Assembly: GCA_002205965.3 (NCBI GenBank)
Contig: NADL03000044.1
Coordinates: 496,001 to 560,000, forward strand
DNA: 64,000 bases
Reading direction: 5' to 3'
From: Kappaphycus alvarezii
Lineage: Eukaryota; Rhodophyta; Florideophyceae; Gigartinales; Solieriaceae
The notes under the pieces were generated by a model. The model had not been told where the DNA came from and did not search any database. It worked only from the letters and a program-made list of their open reading frames with translations. The translations under genes and the position numbers were made by a program. Of this stretch, positions 13,801 to 27,400 are shown piece by piece. Position 1 is the stretch's first letter. Every line of letters begins with the position of its first letter.

Positions 13801-14582
13801 CTCGATACGCCCTGCTTGCGCACCGAATTGAACCGCTTCTTGACGCCAAATGACCATAGACAAATCGACAGTCAAGATGTTATCCTCACTAGCCTTACCT
13901 ACCACCGCATCGACCTGGAACCGCTGCCCGGGCCATGATCCTGTATGGTCGTGATTTATTTCTACACGGCAATCCGGACTGTTAACTGACCTTGTCAAAT
14001 CGTCCATATCTTCCTTTACTCTGCGGCGATAGTCAGATTCCGCGGAGTTCCGGCGCGGGCAATACTTGATAAAGTTTGCGGTGAGCCCCATGTTCAGAAT
14101 CCATAGATAAATAGCTTGACCTGGCAGACGGATAACCAAGCTATTATACGTAAAACAGGGGAAACCGAGAAAGAAACGTGGCGCGTTGCTCATTTTGATG
14201 TAGACGTTGAGGCCATACGGGGTATAATTTGGCCTGTAGGCCATGGCAGTGCAATCCATTCGTCTACTTGTCCAGAGTGAAGGTGGTGATGGCAGCATTG
14301 GTGATGGGGCCATTACGTTGAGACCGCCAGGAAAGTGTTGCAACGGCATGGTGACAAAGGTTGTAAATGAGATGGAGTTGACGTTTAAGGATCGTGGCTT
14401 CAGGTTCAAGAAGATGTTAGTAGGATAGCACTTTGTGGGTGATGACCAGGTTTGAGTAGAGTTCAGAGACCTTTAAAACTATAATTTCGACTGGAAGTTC
14501 TCGTGTAAAGGGGGAAAAGCTTGGGTTTTTTAATATTTGAAAGATGTGGGCGGCTATGCCCAAGTATATTCCGTAAAGTGAA
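7803..14582 (+). repeat. Array unit 2
   Basis: Full-length copy of the long type. It has two patches of dense differences from the other units (about 8640-8760 and 10968-11250) within otherwise matching sequence. The 234-codon minus-strand frame is intact. Confidence 0.95.
13645..14349 (-). CDS. Orphan frame A, unit 2 copy, 234 residues, function unknown
   Basis: Full-length minus-strand frame from ATG at 14349 (context ACCATGC) to a TAG stop at 13645. The frame stays open upstream of the ATG for about 49 codons back to a TAA with no further ATG, so it could also be a spliced exon; AG dinucleotides suited to an acceptor lie at the upstream limit. It is intact even though this unit is noisy elsewhere. 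Confidence 0.45.
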   Translation of the reverse strand: MPLQHFPGGLNVMAPSPMLPSPPSLWTSRRMDCTAMAYRPNYTPYGLNVYIKMSNAPRFFLGFPCFTYNSLVIRLPGQAIYLWILNMGLTANFIKYCPRRNSAESDYRRRVKEDMDDLTRSVNSPDCRVEINHDHTGSWPGQRFQVDAVVGKASEDNILTVDLSMVIWRQEAVQFGAQAGRIEYVVTQGRAGGMENSTMAAESGSDAWTSRRSLPPVPSDRSYLITKGQSYWMD

Positions 14583-17500
14583 CAGCAGCGTTAAGAAATT
14601 TAAATCCGTGTCCCCTGGGAAATTTGTTTGGTGTACTGTATTCTTTTGCGAGAAGTAGAGGGAAATGCTGGGATTTTTGTTGTTTGGAAAGAACGGCGGT
14701 TTTTTGCTGTGTTGTTCACGTTCCGAAAATTAGTAAAGAGACTGGAAAATCCCATTGCATCGGCCGGAGCATTTTGTGGACGGTTACTTGCCTTTCGGCG
14801 GTATCTTGTTGAAGTACTCATGCAAGTGTTTCTGCGTCCCAATACAGCGAACTGCTTAGTTTTTTTTGTTGGAAACGGCGGGTCGGGGTTTTAACCGATT
14901 TTTGATCTCCGTACAGAAGAAATGAAAGTAAAGAGTTTTCATCCTTTGTCGAGGGATTTTGCATGATTGAAATGGATACCATGAACCAGCTCCTGAATTT
15001 ATGAAAGATTGAATTCCTTTAGAAGTATTTCCGAAATCTGCTTCGAAAAACTGTAAAGCAATAACTTTTTCGGCCGCCCAACCTTTCCATTACTCGCAGT
15101 AAACCACCCTTTACCCCCCCTTTTTCGGCCGTAATAACCAACGCAGCCCGTCTGCTGGGGGGCCTTGAGCCGGCTTTTTAGGTTAATTTCAGAGGTATTA
15201 CTGCGCACCCTGTACGATATTCCGGGCCACAACCGACCATATCTTTCAAATATGAAATCACCCCACATTTCCCCCCTTTTTCAGTCCCCGACCACATCTT
15301 CCATGCATTAAATTAACGCAAAAAATTTCGTCCCCTTTTTCGGTCCACCAAACTACCTATTTCATTGAAATCTTATCAAAGAAGACATCCGTTTATTTAA
15401 TTAACAATAAATTATGTCACTGGATGGTAATTGACAGAAAACGGCACCATAATCCAATGCCCTGTCCATCTCAAGATTCCAAATTTCAAGCGACTTATTT
15501 AGCGAAACCAAAAAAAGATTTTTCCTGTGAATTGGTTCCGACATCACGATTACTCATCTACAGTACAGTAGGTTCAAAACATATCTGTTTCACATCTAAT
15601 TTGACTTTCAAAAAATTGGGACTCATCGGAAACACAGTTGACTCGTAGACCAAATCATTAACACTTGCGATAACAATATGTAAGTGAAAAACCTGAGCGT
15701 AGTCCTGATACGCGGCAATACCAGGAAACTGTTGGTTGATCGCATTTCATTCGGCAGTTACTTTAGAAATCCAGCAATATCTGGTCGCAGATTATTTCCG
15801 AGGCACCATGCAGTTTCATTGCATTGACAGGGGAGAAGAAATTAACCCTGGTAATCAGATCTACTATTTGATAATTTATGGTAAGTTTTTTGTTACTCAA
15901 CGGAAATAAACATGTGATAAACCAGACACTCTGCGCAAGATTTCTTGGCACAGTCCCCTCTCTTAATGAATTTATTAGGAAAAATAACCATCAGTATTGC
16001 CATCAGAATGTAACAGTGGCCTCCGTAACACCGCTGTGAAATAGAGACTTGTTCGTTATTGTTATTCCAATTCTCTATTACACAGTGGTTTAACAGAGAA
16101 ACCACATCGCCTTGGATGAGTTTAAAAGCTCAGAGTAGCTGGATAGCTGTTTAATTTTACTTCAATGTTTTTACTGGCGTGGTTTTATTTTCGTAGTTAT
16201 TTTCTACATAGTACTATTTTATAATTAAATATCTACTTTCCAGTAACTACTACCGAGCTGAAACAAGCATGAAAGTTCTAGAGTACAGCCACAGTACTGT
16301 CAGTGAAAAGGGGAGCTCATCTGTAGTCTTATGGGATTCCAGGGACACTCCACTGACCCTTTGCTTTCAATTTTCTGAAACCCACTGCCATCGTCTCCAC
16401 TACTCCTTTAACATCGCACTGGATACCTCCCTCTCTGTTTCATTATAATTATCGCTTTTGCCGCCCCCGCTGTTGTTTCGCTTTCATCTTGCTCTACCTC
16501 CAGGTTTTGTACACGTGCATTTTTTTTGTCATGTTACTAATTGGAGATCTTGTTACTTGGGAACGTGACGGTGCAGCAAAGTTTTTTTTTCTAGGTCATT
16601 CTTTACAAGTAGCGTGCAGGCCTCAAGAAGCTGCGTGATCTTGTGCAGAATAATTAGACTGCACAGTTTGGCTTAACTATGTAGCCTCAGTAAAGCCTTG
16701 CTCTGAACAAGTCCCCATTTCAGGGTCCAATGTCAGTATTCCTCTACAATACTATTGCACTTATTGGCTGTTAGCAAGGTGCATCGACTGGGTCACAAAT
16801 TCAGGTAACGCTTTAAAGGGTCGCTTGGACTGAACTTGAACTAAGGGGCAAGTGCTCAGAACAGGTACTACTTGGCTGTTGGCTTGGAGTTCAGAAAAGT
16901 TTTAATTAGTATTCCCCGTATAAGCGAGTCGGAAAAACTGGCGCGGTTCTGTGAAGATCTCAAGCCATACAATCTGCTGGTGATCCAAAAAGAGAATCTA
17001 TCCAAGCCCGAGGCTACTACTACTGTCGGTCTCAACTTTGATGGAGCATTTTACGGATTTGAATTCTTCACTGCTAGAGGTTCATTTTTGAACAATCGAA
17101 ATGGCTCAGGCCCTATAGCAATGGAGATAAGTAACCCCAATCGTAGTCCCAATTTTAGCGCGTCAGAGAGACTTGATGGAGATCCGATGCTTGACGTGTC
17201 TTAAAGTGGGATGTAGACTTTGGAAGCACAAAAATGTAAACGGTAATAAAGGTAACAGGGTTGATAGCTGCATAATGGCGAACAACACACAGGCAGGACA
17301 CGGTAATTATTTAAAAGGCTTTGACTGAGAAAACTATTTGGTCCACTACACTTGGTAAACATTCAGAGGGGACCATTCCTGAGTGTAAACAATTGTAAAG
17401 TTGTACGAGGGAAGGTACTACACTAAATGAAAGGTCAGAAAATGACGATGACGAAAGCTTTTCTGATTCCTGTCTCACGCGCGCCTGACAGGGTCAACAG

Positions 17501-20500
17501 AAACACAGTCTTCCTAGTTTCAGATAGCTCAGCTCCGGCAGCACCAAATCAGATGCCCAATATCTCCTCAGAGCCCTCCAATGTCTTTGAACCGTCTCCG
17601 CTCTACATCAACGAGACCTTTTCATCTCACACTCCTGTCATGTCGAATATACTAACAAAAACAAGGCGTTGTTGGCGGAAAGATACGCATTGTCTACTAA
17701 ATCTTCTTGTTCCGTAATTCCGCACTTCCTTACCACCATCGGGGCACGTTTTTATTCTTCCATGCTCGGAAAGTTGTCGTTGCCTTGCGCCGTGGCTTCC
17801 CGCTGTTCTCTGGACGGTGATGTTGCCCCGATTGCGCCCGGCGTCCCTCTGATGTTACCCCTCTCCTGGACCCTCTCGCCAAACTCACTCTGACCTATAA
17901 GTATGACGATGGACAAACACTCATGCACAATTTACTCCGGGATGCCATCTACCGGTACTGCAGGGAATTGTGTATCTCCGCGCTCGTCAAAAACACTCTT
18001 CCCCTAATGATCCAAACTCCTCTCCATCTCTACGCATGGACCTGTACATTCTGGGTGCCTATGGGCTCGACTCTCGTGACATTGCCCTGAATGTCACTGC
18101 AGCCCATCCCGACACCGTCAATTGCATCTCCTAAAGCGCATGTTCCGCCGGCACCGCTGCAAATCTTGCTGAGCAAGCGAAGTTCCGACGTTACGGTCCA
18201 CACAGCAACGTTCACGAGATTTTTCTCCTCCCAGTAGGTGTTGATTCCTATGGAGCTTTAGGGAAAGGGGAACAAAATTTTTCGCCTTCTCGCTTCTTTC
18301 GCTTCAAGCCCACGGAATTCAGCACCCGATACGGAGCTTCAGGATATAGATATCCTCTTTTCGTTCTGCCGTCATGGGATGCAGGCCCTCCAGGTCAACA
18401 GCCGCCGCGTGCCTGAGTAGTTATTATTGGTCTTCCTCCTAATCCTTGCTTAGGGACTTTCGTTTCCCATAAAAGATTTCCACACGCATTACGTGTATAT
18501 GTAATTATGAAAATATACTTGATTATTTCTCCTAGGTGAGCCAGGGAGAGTTCTGCCATACAAATATTTGGCAGGAGTCTTCTCCTGAAAGAGTACTTAA
18601 ACCTTGGAATAGCTCTGGGAGTAAAATAAAAGAGGACAATAGTCATCCTCTTCGGTTCACACTGTGCAACAATTAGAATGTGAGAATGCTGTTTCCAGAG
18701 ACCAGGGAGGCAAGTCTTCTTATTGGAGGCTCCGAGTAGGAGACGGGGGCAGGTGAGACTATCTCAAAAGGCTGGTGAAAGACCAGCCGTAAGAAATGTC
18801 GCGTTGGGCGGAACTATCGCGGCATCTTGTCTTTGTAGGAGGAGATGTCACACCCTTCCAAAGATTTCAATACCTCGCACGGCGAAGTGTTAGACTACGT
18901 CTGCCAGAACCGCGAATGCGTCGGAGTTCCACCCTCCAACGGTGAATATTGGCAGTGAGATCAGTCAAGACCTCGCTTGCGTGGTGGTAAACTCTTCAAA
19001 CCTTCTGAACTTCAATGATCCCGAAGCGTTCAGAGATGTCAAGGGGTGGAAACATCGTGCCCGTTATTTTGAGGGAGCAAGTGTATTCGCGAATTTACAG
19101 TAGCGTCGAGGACGTCTGTCCCTCCGGTACTCCCTGTAGCCCAGATATCTGGCCTCCTGCGATGTTGGCCATCGAGACGGGGCTCCATGACAGTGGGAAA
19201 GGTTTGGGTGTTTTACTATTGGAAGATATATCCGATCTATCCCATGGTTTTCCATGACAGGGTGACGAGCGGTCTTTGCCAAGTCCGACCTGAGAATTTC
19301 AACCTGGCGGAAGCTTGTCCCCTGCTGTCTCCAGGGGATGTTCGTTCTTGAACTGCGTCGTGAATTGCATCCGTCAGTTTCTTTCACAAGGTGGGTTGCT
19401 GAAGCATAAGTCGCTGTAGGGAACTACTTTTGACTGCGGAATTGGTCATGGGTGAATGGTGATTTGGCCTCCTCGTAGGTTGCCAAGTGGTTCACTGCGG
19501 ACGGCAGGCATCAGTCACACAGCTGGTCTGTTTGGAAGCTAGAAGCGGGGAAGGTGGCTGTGGAGATGATTTTGACAGAGGTAAGGCCGACCTAAATTTT
19601 TGGTTTCATGTTTCAATCGATTGGAACGGGAGTTTTAGCTTTCTGAAGACTGGAAAACTGCTGGGTTGTGTTTCGCTTATTTCATTCATCACTCGTGTCT
19701 AGATGTGTTTTTACATTTTTTCTACAGCATAACCTGCCAAATGGTTTGAATACAAGTTCAGAGGACACCATACGTTTGCATCGCTCGAGGAAAACCGGCC
19801 CCATTAACCCCCAGTTTTCGAGCTGCATGGTCGGTGTTATTTGCTCTACACAACACCTAACTTAAAAACTCCCCTGGCCTCAGCCATTTAAGCTTTCGCA
19901 GTATATAAACTTCGTACTTTACCAATTCATTTGCCCGAGTAATCTATCAGGCAGCTGATCGGTTGTTCCGCAATAGAAGACTGAAGAGAGGCCACCCGGA
20001 AGGTTTGCTGGATTTGATGTAACGGCTATCAAATCCATAAGGTACTGTCTTTTCGATAAGCACAAATTTAACTTGCTGTTTCTCTCTCAGGAGTTTATTT
20101 CTGGCTCACTCTCGAAATCCAATCTCTGATTGTTCTTCTTTTGCGATAGAGAAAATAAGGGATGTGTTTACCGCGAGTCTCCAGAGGGCTGAAACCTAGG
20201 ACAGCTTTAAAATGAAAACATGACGCCACCCGACAGTTACAGTTACGATGGCCGCGTGATTCTTGAGTTGGCCATTCAACTGAAAGACGCAGCTCGCTGT
20301 AGCCACGAAATATTTGAGCCAAAATAAATCCTTTACTTCTTTCAACTATCCGTGTTACAAGTGAATCAATGGACATGTCTCGCTAATCATATGATCACAG
20401 CAGTCAGTCAGCAAACTGCAGACAATTCAAAATTAAGAGACCCTCTCAATCTCTGGGAACGTGCTTATAGTGTAAGTTGTGACTAATCCATCCAATACGA

Positions 20501-21419
20501 CTGGCCCTTCGTAATTAGATATGAGCGGTCCGATGGTACAGGTGGCAACGACCTCCTCGACGTCCACGCATCACTTCCGGACTCCGCAGCCATAGTACTG
20601 TTTTCCATCCCACCTGCGCGCCCTTGTGTAACGACGTACTCGATACGCCCTGCTTGCGCACCGAATTGAACCGCTTCTTGACGCCAAATGACCATAGACA
20701 AATCGACAGTCAAGATGTTATCCTCACTAGCCTTACCTACCACCGCATCGACCTGGAACCGCTGCCCGGGCCATGATCCTGTATGGTCGTGATTTATTTC
20801 TACACGGCAATCCGGACTGTTAACTGACCTTGTCAAATCGTCCATATCTTCCTTTACTCTGCGGCGATAGTCAGATTCCGCGGAGTTCCGGCGCGGGCAA
20901 TACTTGATAAAGTTTGCGGTGAGCCCCATGTTCAGAATCCATAGATAAATAGCTTGACCTGGCAGACGGATAACCAAGCTATTATACGTAAAACAGGGGA
21001 AACCGAGAAAGAAACGTGGCGCGTTGCTCATTTTGATGTAGACGTTGAGGCCATACGGGGTATAATTTGGCCTGTAGGCCATGGCAGTGCAATCCATTCG
21101 TCTACTTGTCAGAGTGAAGGTGGTGATGGCAGCATTGGTGATGGGGCCATTACGTTGAGACCGCCAGGAAAGTGTTGCAACGGCATGGTGACAAAGGTTG
21201 TAAATGAGATGGAGTTGACGTTTAAGGATCGTGGCTTCAGGTTCAAGAAGATGTTAGTAGGATAGCACTTTGTGGGTGATGACCAGGTTTGAGTAGAGTT
21301 CAGAGACCTTTAAAACTATAATTTCGACTGGAAGTTCTCGTGTAAAGGGGGAAAAGCTTGGGTTTTTTAATATTTGAAAGATGTGGGCGGCTATGCCCAA
21401 GTATATTCCGTAAAGTGAA
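14583..21419 (+). repeat. Array unit 3
   Basis: Long-type copy. Relative to its neighbours it has a four-base duplication near 20404 and a one-base deletion near 21110 that breaks the 234-codon frame. Confidence 0.95.
20483..21186 (-). pseudogene. Orphan frame A, unit 3 copy, one-base deletion near its start
   Basis: Identical to the intact copies apart from the loss of one C in the CTTGTCCAGAG context near 21110. This shifts the frame about 25 codons after the ATG. Translation could restart at an internal methionine (ATG at 21097, MDCTAMAYRP), giving 204 residues. One missing base in a CC run may be a consensus error. Confidence 0.45.
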
Positions 21420-24400
21420 CAGCAGCGTTAAGAAATTTAAATCCGTGTCCCCTGGGAAATTTGTTTGGTGTACTGTATTCTTTTGCGAGAAGTAGAGGGA
21501 AATGCTGGGATTTTTGTTGTTTGGAAAGAACGGCGGTTTTTTGCTGTGTTGTTCACGTTCCGAAAATTAGTAAAGAGACTGGAAAATCCCATTGCATCGG
21601 CCGGAGCATTTTGTGGACGGTTACTTGCCTTTCGGCGGTATCTTGTTGAAGTACTCATGCAAGTGTTTCTGCGTCCCAATACAGCGAACTGCTTAGTTTT
21701 TTCTTGTTGGAAACGGCGGGTCGGGGTTTTAACCGATTTTTGATCTCCGTACAGAAGAAATGAAAGTAAAGAGTTTTCATCCTTTGTCGAGGGATTTGCA
21801 TGATTGAAATGGATACCATGAACCAGCTCCTGAATTTATGAAAGATTGAATTCCTTTAGAAGTATTTCCGAAATCTGCTTCGAAAAACTGTAAAGCAATA
21901 ACTTTTTCGGCCGCCCAACCTTTCCATTACTCGCAGTAAACCACCCCTTTACCCCCCCTTTTTCGGCCGTAATAACCAACGCAGCCCGTCTGCTGGGGGG
22001 CCTTGAGCCGGCTTTTTAGGTTAATTTCAGAGGTATTACTGCGCACCCTGTACGATATTCCGGGCCACAACCGACCATATCTTTCAAATATGAAATCACC
22101 CACCACATTTCCCCCCTTTTTCAGTCCCCGACCACATCTTCCATGCATTAAATTAACGCAAAAAATTTCGTCCCCTTTTTCGGTCCACCAAACTACCTAT
22201 TTCATTGAAATCTTATCAAAGAAGACATCCGTTTATTTAATTAACAATAAATTATGTCACTGGATGGTAATTGACAGAAAACGGCACCATAATCCAATGC
22301 CCTGTCCATCTCAAGATTCCAAATTTCAAGCGACTTATTTAGCGAAACCAAAAAAAGATTTTTCCTGTGAATTGGTTCCGACATCACGATTACTCATCTA
22401 CAGTACAGTAGGTTCAAAACATATCTGTTTCACATCTAATTTGACTTTCAAAAAATTGGGACTCATCGGAAACACAGTTGACTCGTAGACCAAATCATTA
22501 ACACTTGCGATAACAATATGTAAGTGAAAAACCTGAGCGTAGTCCTGATACGCGGCAATACCAGGAAACTGTTGGTTGATCGCATTTCATTCGGCAGTTA
22601 CTTTAGAAATCCAGCAATATCTGGTCGCAGATTATTTCCGAGGCACCATGCAGTTTCATTGCATTGACAGGGGAGAAGAAATTAACCCTGGTAATCAGAT
22701 CTACTATTTGATAATTTATGGTAAGTTTTTTGTTACTCAACGGAAATAAACATGTGATAAACCAGACACTCTGCGCAAGATTTCTTGGCACAGTCCCCTC
22801 TCTTAATGAATTTATTAGGAAAAATAACCATCAGTATTGCCATCAGAATGTAACAGTGGCCTCCGTAACACCGCTGTGAAATAGAGACTTGTTCGTTATT
22901 GTTATTCCAATTCTCTATTACACAGTGGTTTAACAGAGAAACCACATCGCCTTGGATGAGTTTAAAAGCTCAGAGTAGCTGGATAGCTGTTTAATTTTAC
23001 TTCAATGTTTTTACTGGCGTGGTTTTATTTTCGTAGTTATTTTCTACATAGTACTATTTTATAATTAAATATCTACTTTCCAGTAACTACTACCGAGCTG
23101 AAACAAGCATGAAAGTTCTAGAGTACAGCCACAGTACTGTCAGTGAAAAGGGGAGCTCATCTGTAGTCTTATGGGATTCCAGGGACACTCCACTGACCCT
23201 TTGCTTTCAATTTTCTGAAACCCACTGCCATCGTCTCCACTACTCCTTTAACATCGCACTGGATACCTCCCTCTCTGTTTCATTATAATTATCGCTTTTG
23301 CCGCCCCCGCTGTTGTTTCGCTTTCATCTTGCTCTACCTCCAGGTTTTGTACACGTGCATTTTTTTTGTCATGTTACTAATTGGAGATCTTGTTACTTGG
23401 GAACGTGACGGTGCAGCAAAGTTTGTTTTTTCTAGGTCATTCTTTACAAGTAGCGTGCAGGCCTCAAGAAGCTGCGTGATCTTGTGCAGAATAATTAGAC
23501 TGCACAGTTTGGCTTAACTATGTAGCCTCAGTAAAGCCTTGCTCTGAACAAGTCCCCATTTCAGGGTCCAATGTCAGTATTCCTCTACAATACTATTGCA
23601 CTTATTGGCTGTTAGCAAGGTGCATCGACTGGGTCACAAATTCAGGTAACGCTTTAAAGGGTCGCTTGGACTGAACTTGAACTAAGGGGCAAGTGCTCAG
23701 AACAGGTACTACTTGGCTGTTGGCTTGGAGTTCAGAAAAGTTTTAATTAGTATTCCCCGTATAAGCGAGTCGGAAAAACTGGCGCGGTTCTGTGAAGATC
23801 TCAAGCCATACAATCTGCTGGTGATCCAAAAAGAGAATCTATCCAAGCCCGAGGCTACTACTACTGTCGGTCTCAACTTTGATGGAGCATTTTACGGATT
23901 TGAATTCTTCACTGCTAGAGGTTCATTTTTGAACAATCGAAATGGCTCAGGCCCTATAGCAATGGAGATAAGTAACCCCAATCGTAGTCCCAATTTTAGC
24001 GCGTCAGAGAGACTTGATGGAGATCCGATGCTTGACGTGTCTTAAAGTGGGATGTAGACTTTGGAAGCACAAAAATGTAAACGGTAATAAAGGTAACAGG
24101 GTTGATAGCTGCATAATGGCGAACAACACACAGGCAGGACACGGTAATTATTTAAAAGGCTTTGACTGAGAAAACTATTTGGTCCACTACACTTGGTAAA
24201 CATTCAGAGGGGACCATTCCTGAGTGTAAACAATTGTAAAGTTGTACGAGGGAAGGTACTACACTAAATGAAAGGTCAGAAAATGACGATGACGAAAGCT
24301 TTTCTGATTCCTGTCTCACGCGCGCCTGACAGGGTCAACAGAAACACAGTCTTCCTAGTTTCAGATAGCTCAGCTCCGGCAGCACCAAATCAGATGCCCA

Positions 24401-27400
24401 ATATCTCCTCAGAGCCCTCCAATGTCTTTGAACCGTCTCCGCTCTACATCAACGAGACCTTTTCATCTCACACTCCTGTCATGTCGAATATACTAACAAA
24501 AACAAGGCGTTGGTTGGCGGAAAGATACGCATTGTCTACTAAATCTTCTTGTTCCGTAATTCCGCACTTCCTTACCACCATCGGGCACGTTTTTATTCTT
24601 CCATGCTCGGAAAGTTGTCGTTGCCTTGCGCCGTGGCTTCCCGCTGTTCTCTGGACGGTGATGTTGCCCCGATTGCGCCCGGCGTCCCTCTGATGTTACC
24701 CTCTCCTGGACCCTCTCGCCAAACTCACTCTGACCTATAAGTATGACGATGGACAAACACTCATGCACAATTTACTCCGGGATGCCATCTACCGGTACTG
24801 CAGGGAATTGTGTATCTCCGCGCTCGTCAAAAACACTCTTCCCCTAATGATCCAAACTCCTCTCCATCTCTACGCATGGACCTGTACATTCTGGGTGCCT
24901 ATGGGCTCGACTCTCGTGACATTGCCCTGAATGTCACTGCAGCCCATCCCGACACCGTCAATTGCATCTCCTAAAGCGCATGTTCCGCCGGCACCGCTGC
25001 AAATCTTGCTGAGCAAGCGAAGTTCCGACGTTACGGTCCACACAGCAACGTTCACGAGATTTTTCTCCTCCCAGTAGGTGTTGATTCCTATGGAGCTTTA
25101 GGGAAAGGGGAACAAAATTTTTCGCCTTCTCGCTTCTTTCGCTTCAAGCCCACGGAATTCAGCACCCGATACGGAGCTTCAGGATATAGATATCCTCTTT
25201 TCGTTCTGCCGTCATGGGATGCAGGCCCTCCAGGTCAACAGCCGCCGCGTGCCTGAGTAGTTATTATTGGTCTTCCTCCTAATCCTTGCTTAGGGACTTT
25301 CGTTTCCCATAAAAGATTTCCACACGCATTACGTGTATATGTAATTATGAAAATATACTTGATTATTTCTCCTAGGTGAGCCAGGGAGAGTTCTGCCATA
25401 CAAATATTTGGCAGGAGTCTTCTCCTGAAAGAGTACTTAAACCTTGGAATAGCTCTGGGAGTAAAATAAAAGAGGACAATAGTCATCCTCTTCGGTTCAC
25501 ACTGTGCAACAATTAGAATGTGAGAATGCTGTTTCCAGAGACCAGGGAGGCAAGTCTTCTTATTGGAGGCTCCGAGTAGGAGACGGGGGCAGGTGAGACT
25601 ATCTCAAAAGGCTGGTGAAAGACCAGCCGTAAGAAATGTCGCGTTGGGCGGAACTATCGCGGCATCTTGTCTTTGTAGGAGGAGATGTCACACCCTTCCA
25701 AAGATTTCAATACCTCGCACGGCGAAGTGTTAGACTACGTCTGCCAGAACCGCGAATGCGTCGGAGTTCCACCCTCCAACGGTGAATATTGGCAGTGAGA
25801 TCAGTCAAGACCTCGCTTGCGTGGTGGTAAACTCTTCAAACCTTCTGAACTTCAATGATCCCGAAGCGTTCAGAGATGTCAAGGGGTGGAAACATCGTGC
25901 CCGTTTATTTTGAGGGAGCAAGTGTATTCGCGAATTTACAGTAGCGTCGAGGACGTCTGTCCCTCCGGTACTCCCTGTAGCCCAGATATCTGGCCTCCTG
26001 CGATGTTGGCCATCGAGACGGGGCTCCATGACAGTGGGAAAGGTTTGGGTGTTTTACTATTGGAAGATATATCCGATCTATCCCATGGTTTTCCATGACA
26101 GGGTGACGAGCGGTCTTTGCCAAGTCCGACCTGAGAATTTCAACCTGGCGGAAGCTTGTCCCCTGCTGTCTCCAGGGGATGTTCGTTCTTGAACTGCGTC
26201 GTGAATTGCATCCGTCAGTTTCTTTCACAAGGGTGGGTTGCTGAAGCATAAGTCGCTGTAGGGAACTACTTTTGACTGCGGAATTGGTCATGGGTGAATG
26301 GTGATTTGGCCTCCTCGTAGGTTGCCAAGTGGTTCACTGCGGACGGCAGGCATCAGTCACACAGCTGGTCTGTTTGGAAGCTAGAAGCGGGGAAGGTGGC
26401 TGTGGAGATGATTTTGACAGAGGTAAGGCCGACCTAAATTTTTGGTTTCATGTTCTCAATCGATTGGAACGGGAGTTTTAGCTTTCTGAAGACTGGAAAA
26501 CTGCTGGGTTGTGTTTCGCTTATTTCATTCATCACTCGTGTCTAGATGTGTTTTTACATTTTTTCTACAGCATAACCTGCCAAATGGTTTGAATACAAGT
26601 TCAGAGGACACCATACGTTTGCATCGCTCGAGGAAAACCGGCCCCATTAACCCCCAGTTTTCGAGCTGCATGGTCGGTGTTATTTGCTCTACACAACACC
26701 TAACTTAAAAACTCCCCTGGCCCTCAGCCATTTAAGCTTTCGCAGTATATAAACTTCGTACTTTACCAATTCATTTGCCCGAGTAATCTATCAGGCAGCT
26801 GATCGGTTGTTCCGCAATAGAAGACTGAAGAGAGGCCACCCGGAAGGTTTGCTGGATTTGATGTAACGGCTATCAAATCCATAAGGTACTGTCTTTTCGA
26901 TAAGCACAATTTAACTTGCTGTTTCTCTCTCAGGAGTTTATTTCTGGCTCACTCTCGAAATCCAATCTCTGATTGTTCTTCTTTTGCGATAGAGAAAATA
27001 AGGGATGTGTTTACCGCGAGTCTCCAGAGGGCTGAAACCTAGGACAGCTTTAAAATGAAAACATGACGCCACCCGACAGTTACAGTTACGATGGCCGCGT
27101 GATTCTTGAGTTGGCCATTCAACTGAAAGACGCAGCTCGCTGTAGCCACGAAATATTTGAGCCAAAATAAATCCTTTACTTCTTCAACTATCCGTGTTAC
27201 AAGTGAATCAATGGACATGTCTCGCTAATCATATGATCACAGCAGTCAGCAAACTGCAGACAATTCAAAATTAAGAGACCCTCTCAATCTCTGGGAACGT
27301 GCTTATAGTGTAAGTTGTGACTAATCCATCCAATACGACTGGCCCTTCGTAATTAGATATGAGCGGTCCGATGGTACAGGTGGCAACGACCTCCTCGACG

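Noticed and set aside
22733-22945. Minus-strand 62- and 70-codon frames opposite the splice-like exon
   Set aside because: Short, cysteine- and isoleucine-rich and AT-driven, with no start context or domain. They recur only because the units are near-identical.
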